Positions 1 to 10,494 of a stretch of 64,000 nt of DNA are shown in pieces (positions within the stretch are counted from its first letter, which is position 1; the number at the start of each line of letters is the position of its first letter). The position numbers and the translations under genes were made by a program. The notes below the pieces were generated by a model, which made no database searches, was not told the DNA's origin, and saw only the letters and a list, made by a program, of their open reading frames with translations. Source of the stretch: Helianthus annuus (Eukaryota; Streptophyta; Magnoliopsida; Asterales; Asteraceae); contig NC_035436.2 in NCBI RefSeq assembly GCF_002127325.2, positions 107,655,591 through 107,719,590 of the forward strand, given 5' to 3'.

Positions 1-1
1 C

Positions 2-1639
2 CAGGAGCATTATACCACCACTGAGAAAGAGCTCCTGGCAGTTGTCTTTGCTCTCGATAAATTTCGTTCCTACCTGGTCCTTTCTAAAGTCGTCGTCTAC
101 ACCGATCACGCGGCATTGAGGCATTTGTTTGCGAAGAAAGACGCAAAACCGCGGTTAATTCGGTGGATCCTACTCTTGAAGGAGTTTGATCTTGAGATTC
201 GGGATAAAAAGGGAGCTGAAAACGCTGCAGCAGATCATTTGTCTAGACTTGAGAATCTCGAGAGTGATGAGAGTGATGAGGATGAGATTGGCGATAGTTT
301 TCCTCATGAGACTTTGATGTTTGTGAAACCTGAGGATGAGGGAATGCCTTGGTATGCTGATATAGTGAATTATTTAAAGGAGAAGGTGATACAGCCGGAG
401 ATGTCTTTCCATCAGAAGAGGAAGCTGATAGCGGACTCGAAGTATTACTTTTGGGATGATCCGCATCTTTTTCGTGTTGGAGTTGATCAGGTTGTGAGGA
501 GATGCATTGCTGGAGAGGAGCGTATGCAGGTTCTCAGGCATTGTCACGAGGGGCCTACTGGAGGACATTATGGAGCTTCTTACACCGCGAGGAAGGTGTT
601 GGATTCTGGATTCTATTGGCCGACAGTGTTTCGAGATGCTCATGAGTTGGTTAGGAGCTGTGATGCTTGTCAGAGAGTAGGTAATATCTCATCCCGAAAT
701 GAGATGCCCCAAAATCCTATGCAGGTAGTGGAGGTTTTTGATATATGGGGTATTGATTTCATGGGTCCGTTCCCGATGTCTCGAGGGAACCGATACATCC
801 TCGTTGCTATAGATTATGTGTCAAAATGGGTGGAGGCTCAAGCCTTGCCTAAAAATGATGCGAGGGTTGTAGTGAGATTTTTGAAGAAATTGTTTGCTCG
901 CTTTGGTACCCCAAGGGCGCTTATCAGTGATAGAGGTACCCACTTTTGTAATGTCCAGATGGAGAAGGCATTGAAACGCTATGGTGTCACTCACCGGCTT
1001 TCAACTGCCTATCATCCACAGACGAGTGGGCAAGTGAAGAACACTAATCGGGGTATTAAGCGGATTTTGGAGAAAACTGTCGGACAGAATCGACTGGATT
1101 GGTCCGATAAGTTAGATGATGCATTGTGGGCTTTCCGAACTGCATTTAAGACTCCTATAGGTACTACACCTTTTAGGATGGTTTATGGGAAGGCTTGTCA
1201 TCTACCGGTGGAGTTGGAACACCGCGCATATTGGGCGTTGAAAGCAGTTAATCTGGATATGGATAGTGCGGGTAAACATCGGTTTCTCCAGTTGCATGAG
1301 TTAGAGGAGTTAAGAGATGAGGCGTATATGAGATCACTAGGCTATAAGGAGAAGATGAAGAGGCTACATGATAGTAAGCTGAGAGGAAATAAGGAGTTTC
1401 ACCCGGGAGACAAAGTCCTTCTTTTTAATTCTAGATTAAGATTGTTCCCAGGTAAACTTAGGTCTAGGTGGTCGGGACCGTACATAGTTGTTCAGGCTTT
1501 TCCATACGGTACGGTTGAGTTGAAGAGTGGGGATGGTAAGACGTTTAAGGTGAATGGTCATCGTCTAAAGCACTATATCGAGGGACCAGGAGAGGAGAGA
1601 TTGGTGGAGGAGCTTGACCTCCCATTAGTTGGTACTTGA
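2..1639 (+). CDS. Athila pol C-terminal part: RNase H end and integrase with altered active site
   Basis: The frame is open from base 2, so this is the 3' end of a longer polyprotein. The first ~80 codons are the end of RNase H, with YTDHAAL and the exit motif ADHLSRLE typical of Athila/Tat pol. An integrase follows. Numbering from the Met at 116, the zinc-binding residues are about H144, H151, C182 and C185. The core has D214 (GIDFMGPF) and D272 (ISDRGTHF). The third catalytic residue, expected as Glu exactly 36 positions after the second Asp, is Lys308 (codon AAG at 1037-1039, in GQVKNTNRG). An integrase without this Glu should be inactive in strand transfer. The C-terminal GDKVLLF...RWSGPY region is present; there is no chromodomain. 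Apart from this change the frame is intact for 546 codons. Confidence 0.93.
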   Translation, partial: QEHYTTTEKELLAVVFALDKFRSYLVLSKVVVYTDHAALRHLFAKKDAKPRLIRWILLLKEFDLEIRDKKGAENAAADHLSRLENLESDESDEDEIGDSFPHETLMFVKPEDEGMPWYADIVNYLKEKVIQPEMSFHQKRKLIADSKYYFWDDPHLFRVGVDQVVRRCIAGEERMQVLRHCHEGPTGGHYGASYTARKVLDSGFYWPTVFRDAHELVRSCDACQRVGNISSRNEMPQNPMQVVEVFDIWGIDFMGPFPMSRGNRYILVAIDYVSKWVEAQALPKNDARVVVRFLKKLFARFGTPRALISDRGTHFCNVQMEKALKRYGVTHRLSTAYHPQTSGQVKNTNRGIKRILEKTVGQNRLDWSDKLDDALWAFRTAFKTPIGTTPFRMVYGKACHLPVELEHRAYWALKAVNLDMDSAGKHRFLQLHELEELRDEAYMRSLGYKEKMKRLHDSKLRGNKEFHPGDKVLLFNSRLRLFPGKLRSRWSGPYIVVQAFPYGTVELKSGDGKTFKVNGHRLKHYIEGPGEERLVEELDLPLVGT

Positions 1640-3003
1640 GAGTGAGTTGAGAGCTTGTTTGTAGAGTTTGTGCATTTTAGTTGCTGAATTGTTTTTATTT
1701 TTTTTGTACATTTTAGTCTTGTTGAGTCGGTCTTTTATTTTGAGTCAGTTTTACGCCTGGGTTTGTTTGTTCTATGATGTGCAGGTTTATTTGACCCACC
1801 CGTACTCAATCTCCATTCGGGTGGTGATTTTGGAGCTGTAATCTTTTTGTAAAGGCAACCCAAGTGTACCAGTCTGCCAGAGATGATCGCGAATGGAATG
1901 CTATACGATCATATTTGGTTGGAATGAAGACACGCACAGCTGGCACTGATTTTTATCCTAACCAGCTAAGTCTTTTCCAATTCTTGTTGTTTCTTTTGTG
2001 TATATTATTTTAGGTTTTTTTTTTTCTCTTATTTGTTTTTAGTTAGTTTTCCATCCACATTGAGGACAATGTGAGATTTAAGTGTGGGGATGGGAGACTA
2101 CGTCTTCTTAGGTAGATTTGAGTCGAAAAATAAAAAAAAAAATTGAAAAAAAATTGAAAAAATAGAAAATGTTCCTGAAAATTTTGCAAATAAATGGAAA
2201 ATGATAGAAAAATTAGGATTTTTGGTTTTCAAAATATTATATATATGAGATAAATATAGATAAAAGATGTATTTCCGGGATGTACTGGTAGGCCCAGCCA
2301 ACTTAGAGGGTTCCCTAGATTGTTCTTAACATTACCTTGATTTATAATCATGAAATCTTGTGGGTTCTCATCTTAGGAGATATAGAAAAGCCGAAACTGT
2401 TGATAGTATAAAAGGAACCACTATAAGTAAATAACCTATAAGTATTTTTAATTAAAATTGGCACACCTTATCCTTTTTATGAGAATAAATCCGGATTCTG
2501 GTGGCGCCCCCAAAAAAAAAAAAGAAAAAAAAGAAAATTCCATCATCCATCTATACTATATGAGCAAAATAAAAAAAATGTGAGGCTCATGGTGTTTCCC
2601 ACTGGGATAGCGACTTGGTGATAATACCCTCTGAGTTGAACATATATAAAAATGCTAAAGCTCATAATCATCATCCATCGTTCCATCATAACTTTAATTT
2701 TAAATACATAAGGGTTATTTATATAAAGTGGTAGATTTTTAATCTTTTCCTTATAAGCTTGATATGGGATTAGGTAGATTTGTGGACCTTAAGTGTGAGA
2801 CCCTTAGATGAATTGTTAACTTGAACATAATGATAGCATGAAAGGGGCTTGATGAGTTGGCGGTTGGGTTTAAGTGGATAACAATACCGGTAATCGTGGT
2901 TATACGTGTTTTTGTCTTTTAATAAAAAAATCTAAAGTTTTTGAAACCAATTATCCAAGTTATGATTCCATTGCAAAGTTTTTTTTTCGGGACGAAAAAA
3001 GTT
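1640..3003 (+). other. Untranslated region between pol and 3' LTR of Athila A
   Basis: There is no credible reading frame. The stretch is AT-rich with several A or T runs (2130-2165, 2510-2540). At 2057-2096 it holds a GAGGACAAT block followed by a purine-rich AAGTGTGGGGATGGGAG. This closely copies the true polypurine tract at 3004-3019 and recurs in element B at 7491-7528. Confidence 0.7.
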
Positions 3004-3019
3004 CAAGTGTGGGGATATT
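3004..3019 (+). promoter_or_regulatory. Polypurine tract of Athila A
   Basis: The sequence CAAGTGTGGGGATATT lies directly before the LTR start TGATGTG at 3020. The same CAAGTGTGGGG block precedes LTR B. This position and composition fit the plus-strand primer for reverse transcription. Confidence 0.8.
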
Positions 3020-5013
3020 TGATGTGTTGTAAAACACATACATTTATCTTATGTAAATTGTATATTTTTGAATAGTTTTAGAGTAGTTTTTATTAGTTTT
3101 TAGCTTTAATTTGATTAGATTGTTAATTAAAGGTCTTGGCGCGAAAAAAGGAATCATAAGTGAGCTTAAACAGATAAATAAATGAAGAATATGAAGTGTG
3201 AAATAAACTCGAGGGATTAAAGTGCATAAAGTTAAAAGCTAATGAAAAATAGTTCACAAAAGATGAGGGTGTAATGTTGCCAAATGATTGAAAGTTTAAA
3301 TTAATTCCTAAGTCTCTAAAGCAAATTTACGTTAACTAGGAATTGAGATTTGGCCAATGTATTTATTATGCCATCATGAGAATTAAATGAGGATTTTATT
3401 GAGGTTGTTTGAAAATTGTTTTATGGCAGTTAACTTAAGAATTAAGGCGTGGAGATGGAGTTTGTCATATTTGAATGTGGACAAGATTTTATCAAAGGAG
3501 CTATTATTTGGACAACATCAACATTAAGTGGGCCGCAAAAAAAAAAAATCTGATTTCCACTACGCATGTTCAAAATATTTGTGGGTCTTGAATTGTTTTA
3601 TTTGGGCTTTGAAAACAAATATTAGTGGGTTAATAAAAAAACCCTAAAAAGCTACATGCAGACATATATAGTGGACGTAAGAAAGGAGTTGGGGGATCCC
3701 TCATTAGTTTTTCGAAGAAAAACACCAGGCGACAAAAGGATTTGTGAGCAACTTATTTTCGAATACGGCTGGAATTCAAGAGTCGTACAGGAGCATACAA
3801 GCTGTTGGATTCGAGGACAGAAGAGTGTGGTTTGTGATTGAAGATCGCAACCCGTAACGGTTTCGTATTTAATTCTTTATTTTAATTACTTATGAACATG
3901 TTTTCGTTTTTTAGACTTTGTTTTGAATCTGAGACAATGTTTAGAGGCTAAACTTTTAAAGCCACTTAGGTTTGGATGATCTATTGATGCGTGTTTGATA
4001 TTTATTTTGACTATATGACTTTGACAACGTTTTGGAGTAAATTGGTTATAAGTTGTTGCTAGAATTGATTGTGTATGTTATTGTTTTGCTGAATTTATTG
4101 ATTTGGTTGATGAGTTTAATGCTTTTGGTAGGAATAAGTCACCACTAGTTGCGTTAAAACTCGCTTTTAGGTTGTTTATTCGCGATTCTCAATCTAATTG
4201 TTTGAACTTGGTAACAAGTCATAACATAAAATCAATTTAAAATCAGCTAGACTTTAGTGTGCACCCATCTTCTTTGATTCGAAAGATAATTAGAAGTTGC
4301 TAGGTAATTCTGGGCATTGTTTGGTAGTTTTGAGCACCCGATAACTCGGGGTTTGTCTGCTTATTCGTGTGTCAGTTAGTCCTAGGATTTTGGTGTATCA
4401 TCTTATAGCTTGCTTCACATCTAGATGGTTGGTTAAGGGTAATCCTTTGCAATTTAATATTTGTGGGATTTAGGACCTTTAATTAGGCTTGTTTCCTTAT
4501 AGCACTCCATCACACGTTTTGGTTGTTTTATTGGTCGGTTTTTAGGTTCTTGAGTTAGTGGATCACTTTCCTTGTTACCTAATTACTATAGGATTTATTC
4601 TCTTTCACAAGAGAGTAATCAGTTTCTCAGTTAGAAACTGAAACCTAAGTCATTTGTCAAATTATTGTCTTCACGTGTCATTAGTGATTCCTACCTAAGT
4701 GGTTTGTTCATCTCTCCTGGTTGAGTTCACAGTCTTAGTTGCCTTCGTGTTCGTTAGTTCCGTTAAGTTAGTTAATTTAGTTAAAATATTATTTAATTAA
4801 TTTTAAAATAAAAACCAAATTCTAAAAATCAATTTAGGACTAGAATTGTGATTAGGGTTAATTATTATAAGTGCCAGTCTAGAGTCCACGGTTCGATACT
4901 TGGTCTTGCTAGTTATACTACTTTCACGTCCGGTTCACTTGCCGTTGTGTGTAGTTAGTGAGTTCCACTTTTAAAACTTGGTCATAAAAATTAATTGCAA
5001 AAATCACACATCA
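3020..5013 (+). repeat. 3' LTR of Athila A (1994 bp)
   Basis: It starts TGATGTGTTG and ends CACACATCA, so the tips form the inverted repeat TGATGTG/CACATCA with one extra CA. A short inverted repeat (ATGTGTT/AACACAT) sits at its left edge, 3022-3039. No target duplication matches across it (ATATT before, GTAAG after), and it directly follows a polypurine tract. It is therefore the end of an element, not a solo LTR. TATA-like ACATATATAG near 3662 is a possible promoter. A 61-codon frame at 3656-3841 has no recognisable content. Confidence 0.82.
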
Positions 5014-5759
5014 GTAAGTGTACGTTTAAAAAAAAAAAACCGGTAAATCTTCTAACCATTTTTCGGAAATAACGGGCATGCACACGAGCACAAAAAAAAA
5101 AAAATTCAAAAACTTTGCCCGGCACGGGGCCGTGTCGAGGCGACTGTCGGGATAAAACCCTCTTTTCTTATCAGTTACACCATTCCACACGCCCCGTTTA
5201 GCCGAAAACTCTCTGGTTCGAGGCGATTTTCTGCAGTTTTTCTACGTCACCACCAAATCTAACAACGTCAAGGTATGATTCTATCCTCATTAGTAGTTAG
5301 ATTAGTTACTTGCATGTAGTTAAAACATCAAAAATTGGGGAAAAATCTAGGGTTCTTCATGTTCATCCGGATCGAACTCAAAATTTTTGATGAAATTTGT
5401 TAGTAGTAGTTTAGATTAGTGTAGTAGAAAGTAACTAGGCAAGTATTGTTGATAGATTTGTCCGATTTCCAAATAAAACCCCAAACCCTTGTTCTTGAAC
5501 CGAAAAACACGAAATTGAAAGGGTAAACGGTTTGTTTTGAAAAAAATGACACTTAGGGTTTCATTTTCGGGGGAAACCGCTACTATTGTGCTAAAAATTT
5601 TCAGGTTTTCAAAACCGGGACGAAAAATGGAATTTTTGGGTTACAGACGCCTGGACACGGGGCCGTGTCCGCTGAACACGGGGCCGTGTCCAGCCCACTG
5701 TTTGCAGTTTCACTTTAATTTTCCTGGTTTCGTACTAACTTTTTATGTATTCTTTTCAG
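5014..5759 (+). other. Leader of the env-like gene with candidate intron 5273-5759
   Basis: There is no coding signal of its own. A good 5' splice site (CAAG|GTATGA, GT at 5273) and a pyrimidine-rich 3' site (TATTCTTTTCAG, AG at 5758-5759) bracket 487 bp. The acceptor AG touches the ATG of the env-like frame. In Athila/Calypso-type elements the env-like gene is thought to be expressed from a spliced RNA (family knowledge). This arrangement fits that, but splicing is inferred. GC-rich hairpins lie at 5122-5136 and 5653-5691, the latter inside the candidate intron. Confidence 0.55.
5653..5691 (+). repeat. Paired GC-rich hairpin units in Athila B
   Basis: Two units of the form ACACGG-GG-CCGTGT (arms complementary, two-base loop) lie side by side at 5653-5670 and 5674-5691. 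A single related unit is at 5122-5136. The surrounding sequence is AT-rich. The same paired unit recurs in the 3' region and LTR of B. Confidence 0.8.
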
Positions 5760-6902
5760 ATGTCGAAATTCACAAGGTTTGGCGCAAATGAACTGGATGC
5801 TAGGGCACGGTACGAGGTTCTACAAACACGACCGGAAGAGTACCCAAGGCGGGCGTGTACTGATTTGCTAACCATGGTAAACCAACTTGACCGCTTCAAC
5901 AACATTGTGAGGGGTCCATTGCATGCCGCATTGACCACCCGACTACGGTCGGTACATCAATGCACGATGGAGTTCTATAGCACCTTCATTTTCAACTCGA
6001 GGCGCGAACCGTTTGATCATGACGCGGTTGAATTTCGATGTGGAGGGACCACGTTTAGAACCTCCATGGCACAGTTTGGAGCCATCATTGGGCTATATAG
6101 TGAAGAAGAAGCGGGGAATGAAGAGAATACAGGGGGGTTACGAGACTTGGATGCAACCGAACGCCAAGCCGCATGGGCTCAAATAGGTGAAGGAATCTAC
6201 AACCCAAGCAGCACCAAAAGCACCAAACTAAGGGACCCGTTATACCGCTACATCCACAGGCTCCTCACGTACTCGCTGAACCAACGCCATGACAGTAGTG
6301 GCGTTGTTGGGTTGAAAGATTTGGTTGTCCTTCACTGCATCCACAACCAGAAGCCTCTAGATGTTCCTTACCTCCTACTGCGAAACATGCACTTGAACCG
6401 CCTTGCTCATGCTCCTACACCGATCTTCTTCGGAGGATGGGTATACCGTCTTTTCAAGCACTTCACGAATATCCCAAGGTCCTTCGAAAGGAGTCCATGG
6501 TCGGGCCGGGTCGATTATCACATTTGCCGAGCCATGAACTTGCTTTATGAAGCGGAGGACGGGACGGTGAGCTTTCAAAGGACGCAAGGCTATGCATGGA
6601 ACCCGCAGGAGGCTCTAGTTCTTCATGCACCACATCCCCATTTTCAGTATCCACCCCAAGGCGATGCGGGCCAATCCTCCTCTCAAGGAGGTGGTTTTCC
6701 TAACTTTCAAAGTTTACATGATCTTTTGCAGGAAAACCTCATGTGCTCAAGAAACACCTACAACCTCGCCAACAACACACACCACCGGGTAGGAGCTATC
6801 GAACGCAACATTAACGATATACAGGATGATATCGGTAGCATCCGGGAGTACATGGCGAGGCAAGGGGGTGGAGGTGATGGTAGTGATGAAGACATGGAGT
6901 AG
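5760..6902 (+). CDS. Athila env-like ORF (ATHILA ORF1 type protein)
   Basis: This is a complete frame of 380 codons starting MSKFTRFG at the ATG that touches the candidate splice acceptor. Five in-frame codons upstream include another ATG at 5745. The protein looks like the plant Athila ORF1/env-like family: a tryptophan- and arginine-rich globular body with RRPFDHD-like and HCIHNQKP-like blocks. A Gln/Gly-rich stretch (residues ~295-315) and a helical, heptad-like tail (AIERNINDIQDDIGSIREYM) follow, and the end is acidic (DGSDEDME). I see no CCHC knuckle, so it is not gag, and no clear signal peptide or membrane helix, so an envelope role is not shown. Placement after pol and before the 3' LTR is the usual one for this gene. 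It is intact while the neighbouring elements are broken. Confidence 0.75.
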   Translation: MSKFTRFGANELDARARYEVLQTRPEEYPRRACTDLLTMVNQLDRFNNIVRGPLHAALTTRLRSVHQCTMEFYSTFIFNSRREPFDHDAVEFRCGGTTFRTSMAQFGAIIGLYSEEEAGNEENTGGLRDLDATERQAAWAQIGEGIYNPSSTKSTKLRDPLYRYIHRLLTYSLNQRHDSSGVVGLKDLVVLHCIHNQKPLDVPYLLLRNMHLNRLAHAPTPIFFGGWVYRLFKHFTNIPRSFERSPWSGRVDYHICRAMNLLYEAEDGTVSFQRTQGYAWNPQEALVLHAPHPHFQYPPQGDAGQSSSQGGGFPNFQSLHDLLQENLMCSRNTYNLANNTHHRVGAIERNINDIQDDIGSIREYMARQGGGGDGSDEDME

Positions 6903-8784
6903 GAGGCTTGGAGGAACAAGGGGCTGGCTGGTGATGAGCCCACAGGTTTGAATGCCCTTCTTATCTATCAAACAATTCATGGCCTGCGTGCCATTTGTCG
7001 AACAATTTACTTTCCCTAACTATTTTTATCTTTATTTTGTTTTTACTTTATGTTTGGATAATGTTTAACAATGGTAATTTAGGATGGTTTGTGCTTGGTT
7101 GGTTGGTATTAAGTGATTAAACAGGTGCAATGCAAGGGTTAGAGTACTAAACATTAGCACTTGCAGCCCCAGGATGGAGAAACCGGGAGAAAAACCTATT
7201 TTTCGGGCTAACAGACTGTCCACACGGGGACGTGTCCAGCCGACACGCCCCCGTGTCCATCTCCCAGATCTGCTGTTTGGCTACTGACCTGCAATTTTTT
7301 GCCCGACACGTGGCCGTGTTCACCCGACACGCCCCCGTATTCACCTTCTGTAAGTTTTCGTTACTGGCAGTTCACCACGGGGCCGTGTCCGCTGAACACG
7401 GGGCCGTGTCCAGACTGCCAGTAACATAAATCTTTGCTTTTTAAACACACTTTTATACATTCTAATCAACCAAAAACTTTATTTTTGGACACATTGAGGA
7501 CAATGTGTAATTTAAGTGTGGGGGGATGCTAAAACCTTGAAATTTTGCAAAATCCTAAACACAAGCCTTACACAAAACTCTACTGGAACCGCTAAACACC
7601 CCAAATTTTTTTCAAAAAAACTTTTTCATTTTTTTTATTTACTTGTCTTAGTTTAAGTTGGGAATAACAAGTTCTAAAAAGGTTATATTTTTACAAGTTT
7701 ACAACCGATAGCGTCGTGATAAAAAAGGAACCAACATAAGAAAATTATGAAACGGTATAACAAGTCTAGTTTAAAATTCGATTATATATGCTTGGTCACA
7801 TTAAAAACCCATTCCCACAAAAGTGAGTTTTGAGCCTTTATTGAGCATAAAAATACACATATTTAGATCAAATGCTCATTTTTCGTTTCTTGTGTGAATA
7901 GCCGCTCGGTCCTTACGAATCTAGAACTTGCCACGACGATACATTCCCGGTCCTTACCAACTTAAACCCAAGTAAGTAAATGATGGAGGCATTAGGACTA
8001 ACCATTTTTCTTTCAAAACCATTATTTTTCATTTTTTTTTACCTACCCAAAATCCCCCTAGATAGCCCCTTTGAGCCTAAACCTTTCATTTCATTACCCC
8101 AAAACCCTTTTTACCCACCAAAAACCTTTTTATTTATTTTTTTTTAGTAACAAGTTCGCTTTTTCGTAAACTCACCTTTTTATGTGACGATTAAAATATA
8201 TATATATATATATATATATATGATGAAGTCAAAAACAAACAAAAGCTATAAAAGCTTGTTTGGAGAAATACTTCAAAATAAAAAGTCACTAAAAAAAGGT
8301 ACTTCACGAAAACCGACGCTTGTTACGATTTTCGCCCTTGTTACTAACCACTAACCAACCACTCACCTTTAAACCCAAGCCTTCACCCAAAAAGTCCTCT
8401 TGATATTTACAAAGGTAAAAAGTTAAAAAGGAGGAGGATTGATTGCTTGGCAAGCCTATGGAAAGACGTAAGTTCCGTGCCGCTCTCGAGTGATTCACTA
8501 AAATATACACCTTCGGCCGAGTGTTGAGTGATCTCCCGTGAGGTATGTGAACTTGTATATAAATGGAATTTTAATAAGGCATTCTATGCCCAAATAAGTA
8601 ATTTATCTTATGAAAAGTTCAAAATAAATCATAACGAATAGGATTGTAAATAAATAAAAATAAAGCCTATAAAAACCTTGGATTCCCGACACTCTAGGAC
8701 AAGCTAAAAAACTTCTCTTCTACCTATTCCATTTGGGAGTGTAAGCCACATTTAAAGAGTTTTGCTTGAGGACAAGCAAAAGTT
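6903..8784 (+). other. Untranslated 3' region of Athila B
   Basis: It has no convincing gene. It contains five hairpin-type GC blocks at 7219-7411, a GAGGACAAT plus AAGTGTGGGGGG block at 7491-7528 resembling the polypurine tract, many short T and A runs, and a (TA)n microsatellite at about 8195-8221. Short frames here (for example 8304-8510, minus) show no family features. Confidence 0.7.
7219..7411 (+). repeat. Cluster of three paired GC-rich hairpin units
   Basis: Pairs lie at 7219-7236/7242-7258, 7305-7320/7326-7341 and 7375-7390/7394-7411. Each unit is a variant of ACACGG(G/C)N-CCGTGT; some read ACACGCCCCCGTGT. Members of a pair are separated by about four to six bases. Confidence 0.78.
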
Positions 8785-8800
8785 CAAGTGTGGGGGTATT
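8785..8800 (+). promoter_or_regulatory. Polypurine tract of Athila B
   Basis: The sequence CAAGTGTGGGGGTATT directly precedes LTR start TGATGTG at 8801. The upstream GAGGACAAGCAAAAGTT block is shared in outline with element A. Confidence 0.82.
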
Positions 8801-9048
8801 TGATGTGTGTAAAATGCAACATATAAATCACATCAATTAAGGCATAAAACTAACCCTTTTTTAGTACTAATGTTGGAAAAAGAGTGTTTTTGTCTTCCTT
8901 TTGTAATTTCAGGATGAAATGAGCTCAAAATCACAAAAGAAGCAAAAAGACAGCTAATTCTACCATAAATACAAGAAAAAGGAACAAAAGTGGATTGCCC
9001 GGACCCTCAACGGCACCTCCCAAGGCAAAGGAGAAGAAACAGAGTCTG

Positions 9049-9270
9049 AACACGCCCCGTGTCCAGCGAACACGGGGGCGTGCCCAGGAAGCAGCAGAAA
9101 AGACAAACCAGTAGAAGCTTCCATTGCCCACCACGGGGCCGTGTCCAGCGAGCACGGGGGCGTGGTGAAAGTACAGCAGGCGCATTAATTGTAATTCGCA
9201 ATTACAATTAATGAGGAGAGAGAGTGTCAGGCGGGCACGGGGCCGTGTCCAGCGGACACGGGGCCGTGTC
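9049..9270 (+). repeat. Three paired GC-rich hairpins upstream of the LTR B promoter
   Basis: Pairs are at 9049-9064/9068-9085, 9133-9148/9152-9168 and 9234-9250/9254-9270, all variants of CACGGGG-CCGTG. The last ends 18 bp before the TATA box. The minus-strand solo LTR keeps the same layout at 40318-40520. Confidence 0.8.
9184..9212 (+). repeat. Perfect 13-bp inverted repeat, loop CGC
   Basis: The left arm ATTAATTGTAATT (9184-9196) and right arm (9200-9212) are exact complements with a three-base loop. It sits between two GC hairpin pairs, about 75 bp before the TATA box. The solo LTR copy near 40360-40388 is imperfect. Confidence 0.85.
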
Positions 9271-9287
9271 TAGCCTTCTGTTCAGCC

Positions 9288-9295
9288 TATAAATA
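9288..9295 (+). promoter_or_regulatory. TATA box of Athila B LTR
   Basis: TATAAATA is flanked by GC-richer sequence, about 490 bp into the LTR. RNA should start some 25-30 bp downstream, near the CT-rich stretch at 9310-9350 (inference). Confidence 0.7.
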
Positions 9296-9903
9296 GAGGA
9301 GCTTGGCTTCATTCTCTCTCATCCCTTGGCACACCACCTCTCTCACACCTCATCCACCACCCACCACCACCATAACACCATCATCCACCACCATCATCCA
9401 TTGTCCATCGTAGAGTGTGTGAGTCGTCTCGGGATCCAAGATTGATCGTAAGAGTTCTTGACAATCAAGGCCATGTTTGCCTAAGTCTCTTACATCACTT
9501 GGTGAAGACAAGTGTTTAGTATAATACTTTTTATTTTCAATCTTTTGCACTTTTTATTTGGTTTTGTATTAATGACTTTAATAACTAGTTGCTTATGTTG
9601 AAGGTGATCTTTCCTTATCGTTTGTCCGTGGTGTCTTGGCATTATTTTACTGTCTATATAAAATAAAAGATTTTCACCATTCATATCTCCACGGTCTATA
9701 TGGAGGTATGTTGGCTACCTGGTCGGGGGTTAAGGGAACGGTTTGGTAAGGGTCTTGCCCTTGTTCAGCGTTTAGAGGTCCTGCTTGGGACCTGGGTCAA
9801 ATTTTGTAGGATCTCCTTCAATGCCCATAGGTATTGGATGGCGGGGATCCAAACTCTTTGACCCCCTCATAAGTTAACTACTATTAATACTATAACCCGG
9901 TTA

Positions 9904-10097
9904 TTTAGGACTGTATCCCTGCTGACTCAGACTACTTAGCCGAGGGTAACGTCACCGCCAAAAGCGGGGCCTACCATAATTTGCATTAATAACTTAATTC
10001 ATTATCTTTCAATAATCCGACCCTTTAGGATTGTATCCTTGCTGACTCAAACTACTAGGTTGAGGGTAACGTCGCCTTCAAAAGAGGGGCCTACTAC
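9904..10097 (+). repeat. Two diverged ~73-bp direct repeats, 120 bp apart
   Basis: The blocks at 9904-9977 and 10024-10097 share TTTAGGA, TGTATCC, GCTGACTCA, GAGGGTAACGTC and GGGGCCTAC. The same pair occurs in the solo Athila LTR at about 29235-29430 on the minus strand. Confidence 0.8.
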
Positions 10098-10494
10098 AAT
10101 AACTAAGATAATCTCTTAAACAAGTGCAAAAATGCGAAAATAATCAAAGGTTATACTAATACATGTGTCGGATCCAAGTGATTCATCTTGTCTATCTGTT
10201 TTTATTTTATTTTTATTTTCAGCATTTAGTTAGTTTTTATTTTTCTTAGTTTAAAACATTTTTCTAACTTTTTGATTTGATTAGACGTTGAGGATAAACC
10301 GGTATTAAAAGCTCTTGTGTCCTTCGACGACCTCGGTATCTTACCAACACTATACTACGTCCACGGTGGGTGCACTTGCCCATATGTGTGTTTAGTGTTA
10401 GTGAATATCGTGTTTTATAAATTTAAAACTTGGCTAAAAGTGTAAAAAGGGCTTAAATATATATCAAAAAATATAACACACTTCACGCACATCA

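Larger units (their letters stand above)
1..5013 (+). mobile_element. Athila-type Ty3 retrotransposon A, 3' part
   Basis: The window opens inside pol of an Athila-lineage element. In order it holds RNase H and integrase coding sequence to 1639, a 1.4-kb untranslated stretch, a polypurine tract just before 3020, and a 3' LTR to 5013. The 5' part lies left of the window. No env-like reading frame follows pol, unlike in element B. The base after the LTR continues into B-type internal sequence with no primer-binding site, so A is read as nested in B (inference). Confidence 0.85.
5014..10494 (+). mobile_element. Athila-type retrotransposon B, env-like gene to 3' LTR
   Basis: This is the 3' half of a second Athila element: env-like leader and gene (to 6902), a long untranslated region, polypurine tract and 3' LTR. 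Its gag-pol part must lie left of nested element A, outside the window. It is inserted in the RNase H coding region of Ty3 element G, which continues at 10495. The expected target duplication would start TACGT, but the left copy is outside the window. Confidence 0.82.
8801..10494 (+). repeat. 3' LTR of Athila B (1694 bp)
   Basis: It begins TGATGTGTGT and ends CGCACATCA. A minus-strand copy of the same LTR occurs as a solo LTR at 28840-40771. Inside are three pairs of GC-rich hairpins (9049-9270), a perfect AT hairpin (9184-9212), a TATA box (9288-9295), and two diverged direct repeats (9904-10097). The sequence resumes in Ty3 element G at 10495. Confidence 0.9.

Noticed and set aside
3020..5013. 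Reading LTR A as a solo LTR inserted in a single Athila element
   Set aside because: It is directly preceded by a polypurine tract and flanked by non-matching pentamers (ATATT, GTAAG), so it is the end of an element.
8195..8221. (TA)n run as an origin or regulatory element
   Set aside because: It is a plain microsatellite in untranslated Athila sequence with no other support.
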